DNA of 64,000 nucleotides from Epiperipatus broadwayi. Its lineage: Eukaryota > Onychophora > Udeonychophora > Euonychophora > Peripatidae. Every line of letters starts with the position of its first letter. Within the stretch, counting starts at the first letter, position 1. Location of the stretch: the NCBI GenBank assembly GCA_028023455.1, contig JAQFVV010006312.1, positions 126,001-190,000 of the forward strand, in the 5' to 3' direction. The position numbers and the translations under genes are program-made. Below, piece by piece: positions 59,800 to 64,000 of the stretch. The notes beneath the pieces were generated by a model. The model saw only the letters and a program-made list of their open reading frames with translations. It did no database searches and was not told where the DNA came from.

Positions 59800-62270
59800 A
59801 AACCATAATCAATACAATACTAGATTAAATCCAAAATTTTACCAAAATCCTTACACAACCATGGTTTCATCTACTACAAATAGACCTTCTCAAGTGAAAA
59901 TCAAACTAAAGGAAAACATATATATACAAACAAACAAACCTTCCCATAATTCATTTCAAACTCCACCTTCCCTTAATATCAAAAGAAGTCTAAGATTGAT
60001 AGCCTCAGAATCAAGGAGTTTTATCATCAAAGTCTCCTTTATTCTTCTTTTTATCCATGTATAATTAATTATAATATATACCTGAATAATGTATTTGTAA
60101 GCTGTGAAAATATATATTGTAACGGTAAGCACACTCTCAACTAGATAAGTTAAGGCAGTTGCCTTCATGTAGGATGCTATGAATGATGTGATTTAATTTT
60201 GATATAAAACGATATCTGTTGCAAATAAATAATTTATTATTAATAAATTATTATATCTAAACCAAATCAATTTTCACCTTAACTGATTTAACCGTTATGC
60301 TCAGATTTCAAACTCAGTGAAGTTTAACAATTGACTCTCTTCAGGGGTTTCTATCAATATACTAGAGTATTAATAATAATAAATCTCACTAACTCTTTAA
60401 AATGGGTTTCATGAAGTTAATATAATAATCAATAAAGATTATTGCATTAAAAGTTTGTTCTTATCTTATAAAATCAAATAAATAAATTAAAGACGTCATT
60501 TAGTTTAATATAAAACATAATAATTATTTATTTAACAAATAAATAATTTAAACTTTATAATATATAACAATTATTTATATATCTATTATTTTATATTAAA
60601 AATATAAATATATTCTATTTACCCATGGTAGATATATTTTTTAAGTTATAACACCACATGATTTTATAACTTAAATAAAATATAAACATCTAAACATTAA
60701 GACTACTGTATTAAAACTATTATATAATAATTAGATTATACAAATAATAATCTAATTATTTATATATAATGTTTTCATTCGTTAAAATGATTATAAGTAA
60801 TTTATGTTTATTAATATAAAAAAATATATATTTCATATCAATGTTAGTCATTTATCCACTTACCATACACAATGGTTATTAGACTATTTGGATTACAACA
60901 AACAAAGTAGTGTCATGTCATAAAAATAATATGAATTGAAAAATAATTTAATTTCTTACCTCTAAGTTCACTCTATCTCTTTATATTTTATATGCCTTTT
61001 CCATGTTAATATTTCTTAACCTATATCTAAATTTTTATTAAATATAAATAAAAATAAAAATATTTTAAATTATTAATCTCCTCTTCTTATTCATTTCTTT
61101 AATGAAATGAATTCAATGATAAAGGAAATGAGATTAATGTTTTCCAATTATAATTTTTTTAAAAATTAAATGGTATTTATAAAAGTTAATGAAATAGTCC
61201 TAGATGTTTCTGGAATTTGCTAATGAAAATCCTTCGAAGATACAATTCTTAATTCCTTAGTTGTTATACATTGAAGAAAATAATATGAGATCTGAAGTTG
61301 ACATTTAGTTTTCTCCTTGCATGTAGATATCATCTTCATTTATACACAGTTCTTTATTAACAATTATAATTCCATTTTGAAGATATAACTTATATATAAT
61401 TTTAAAGGCATTTGGCAAAAGTTGTTATTCACATACATATATATTTGACTAGACAAGCACATTTTATATATCCTACAATAAAATTGGTGTTCTACTCACT
61501 TTGCATTTTTTTTTTTATAATGTAAAGTTCATTCATTTAATTTAATTGAAGTTTTTATAAAAATTTTCTTTTTAAAATGATCTTTATAGAATATGAAAAT
61601 ATATTCAAATTAAGTAATTTAGAAATTACTTTTCTTTAAGAAATATTAGAAATTTTTTTCAATAAGTATTAAATCATTCAAAAATATAGATTTTATCCTA
61701 TACACTGTTTTTTTTTAAATCGAACACAGTATAGATCTTTGTGAGGATATAGCCGAAAGAATAGAATCTTTAATCTTCTAAAAAAAAATTTGATTTTTTT
61801 TCTATATATAATTGCATGATCTTGCTGAAGCATATCATATTATATATTGTTACATTACAATTCAATCTTAAATCACTAAGTTAATTTCATTTCCATTAAT
61901 TTGATAAACTGCATGTGAACTTAGAGGTCATCACCATGTCAATTGACTTTTCTCAATAATGGTTTTTCATTTTAAAAAATGAAAAATACTAATTTACTAA
62001 ATTACATATTTATTTTTATAAATATAATAAAAATACAAATGTAATGTATACATATTGATTATAGTGTATATATACTCCTACAATATATATAATATTGTCA
62101 ACCACAGTTCTCACACTTATAATATCAGTAATAAATATTTTAATAAACAGTTGTTAAGGCAATATTTTAACAATTTGATGGTATTGTTATAGACAAGGAG
62201 GCTGCAATTGTTGTCACTGTATATATGTATAAACACTGTAATAAAGTACAGAATTTCATTTTAGTAAACC
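59800..62270. other. Unassigned AT-rich region
   Basis: No protein family is seen. At 60118 TGTAACGGTAAG follows a short TA run and resembles the outer end (TGTAATGGTAAG) of the long LTR at 49848 and 55441. This hints at a related LTR edge, but no second end could be found. Otherwise only A/T runs. Confidence 0.4.
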
Positions 62271-62279
62271 TAGTGTATT

Positions 62280-63344
<1,065 letters not shown>

Positions 63345-63372
63345 ATAAAAATATCCGTTAATTAAAAATATA

Positions 63373-63724
63373 ATATTGTAATTATAATTGAAATAATATT
63401 TTTAAACGTTTATAAACAATTCAAACAATCTTTAAATCCACAGAAGTACTTTCGGTTACTTTCAAACCTGCCTCAACTGCTATTAAATTCAAAAACTAAA
63501 AGCGGAAGCAAACGTCATCAATTCAAATTCCACGAATCTCGTATTTTAATGTTAGAAGCTACGAGATTCGTGGAATTTGAATTGATGACGTTTGCTTCCG
63601 CTTTTAGTTTTTGAATTTAATAGCAGTTGAGGCAGGTTTGAAAGTAACCGAAAGTACTTCTGCGGATTTAAAGATTGTTTGAATTGTTTATAAACCGTTT
63701 AAAAATATTATTTCAATTATAATT

Positions 63725-63730
<6 letters not shown>
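63373..63730. mobile_element. Hairpin element with 171-bp arms
   Basis: Arms 63373-63543 and 63560-63730 are reverse complements with only a few differences over 171 bp (for example CCACAGAAGTAC versus GTACTTCTGCGG, and AAACGTTT versus AAACCGTTT). They are separated by a 16-base loop. The outer edge on the right is a TA tract (63728-63760) that ends in TTGTAACC. No coding potential. A MITE or snap-back element. Confidence 0.88.
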
Positions 63731-63761
<31 letters not shown>

Positions 63762-63762
<1 letters not shown>

Positions 63763-64000
63763 AACCATATGGTTTGGCTCAATGATATTAAGCTTTAATC
63801 AAGTGATCCAGTATGTAAAATTTAAAATTTTAATTAATAATAATTTATTAATATATTGAAAATCAATGTGCAAAAATCAGTTATAGATTTTAATGCTTCT
63901 TAGATTATAATTTTCCAATTAAGCAAAAGCTCACCAATAAATATCCTGAAAGTGATGATGACTTGGACTGTTTGAGACACACTAGAAAGTCTGTTAGAGT
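63762..64000. other. Right end of window, unassigned
   Basis: AT-rich sequence with no recognisable feature. Confidence 0.4.

Overview
This is AT-rich, repeat-dense eukaryotic (almost certainly invertebrate animal) nuclear DNA. No bacterial-style operon, CRISPR array or rRNA gene is visible, and no complete host gene can be supported. Everything recognisable as protein is reverse-transcriptase-based mobile DNA: Penelope-like elements, two families of Ty3/Gypsy-like LTR retrotransposon, and one non-LTR (LINE) family. These are embedded in long (TA)n tracts, minisatellites and fold-back elements. The mix (several Penelope copies, YIYI-type (TA)n tracts, many palindromic repeats) fits a lophotrochozoan such as a cephalopod or flatworm, or another AT-rich invertebrate. 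The sequence alone does not settle the species.

Layout. 0-1.9 kb: AT-rich DNA with one 130-bp hairpin. 1.9-6.7 kb: a fold-back cluster of Penelope-like copies (one minus, two plus). 7.2-8.05 kb: a decayed, internally deleted LINE copy. 8-14.3 kb: mostly unassigned, with a long inverted repeat at 11.2-11.4 kb and TTA and TA tracts. 14.3-17.05 kb: a heavily decayed plus-strand Gypsy pol. 17-23 kb: unassigned, with two sequence duplications. 23.2-25.97 kb: a minus-strand Penelope-like element bracketed by about 230-bp direct repeats. 27.65-27.78 kb: a tiny tRNA-like insertion with a 16-bp target duplication. 28.0-30.9 kb: six adjacent minisatellites, broken by a roughly 680-bp fold-back element. 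31.5-33.25 kb: several more fold-back structures, one with perfect 135-bp arms. 33.3-42 kb: mostly unassigned, with one possible terminal exon at 41.7 kb (minus strand). 42.1-46.9 kb: a minus-strand Gypsy element with near-identical LTRs but a broken, gag-less interior. 47-49.8 kb: unassigned. 49.85-57.95 kb: a minus-strand LTR element with unusually long (about 2.5 kb) LTRs and only gag and protease inside. 57.96-59.76 kb: a nearly open, 5'-truncated LINE. 60-62.3 kb: unassigned. 62.3-63.24 kb: a third Penelope-like locus (minus). 63.37-63.73 kb: a hairpin with 171-bp arms.

How the parts relate. The 14-17 kb relic and the 42-47 kb element belong to the same Gypsy lineage: they align through RT, integrase and the post-integrase GPF/Y region. 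The 7 kb and 58 kb LINE copies belong to one family. The element at 50-58 kb keeps structural genes but no polymerase or integrase, so if mobile it would depend on a relative. Many fold-back elements have a (TA)n tract at or next to their centre or end, with a recurring TTGTA(A/C)C junction. This links the microsatellites to element termini.
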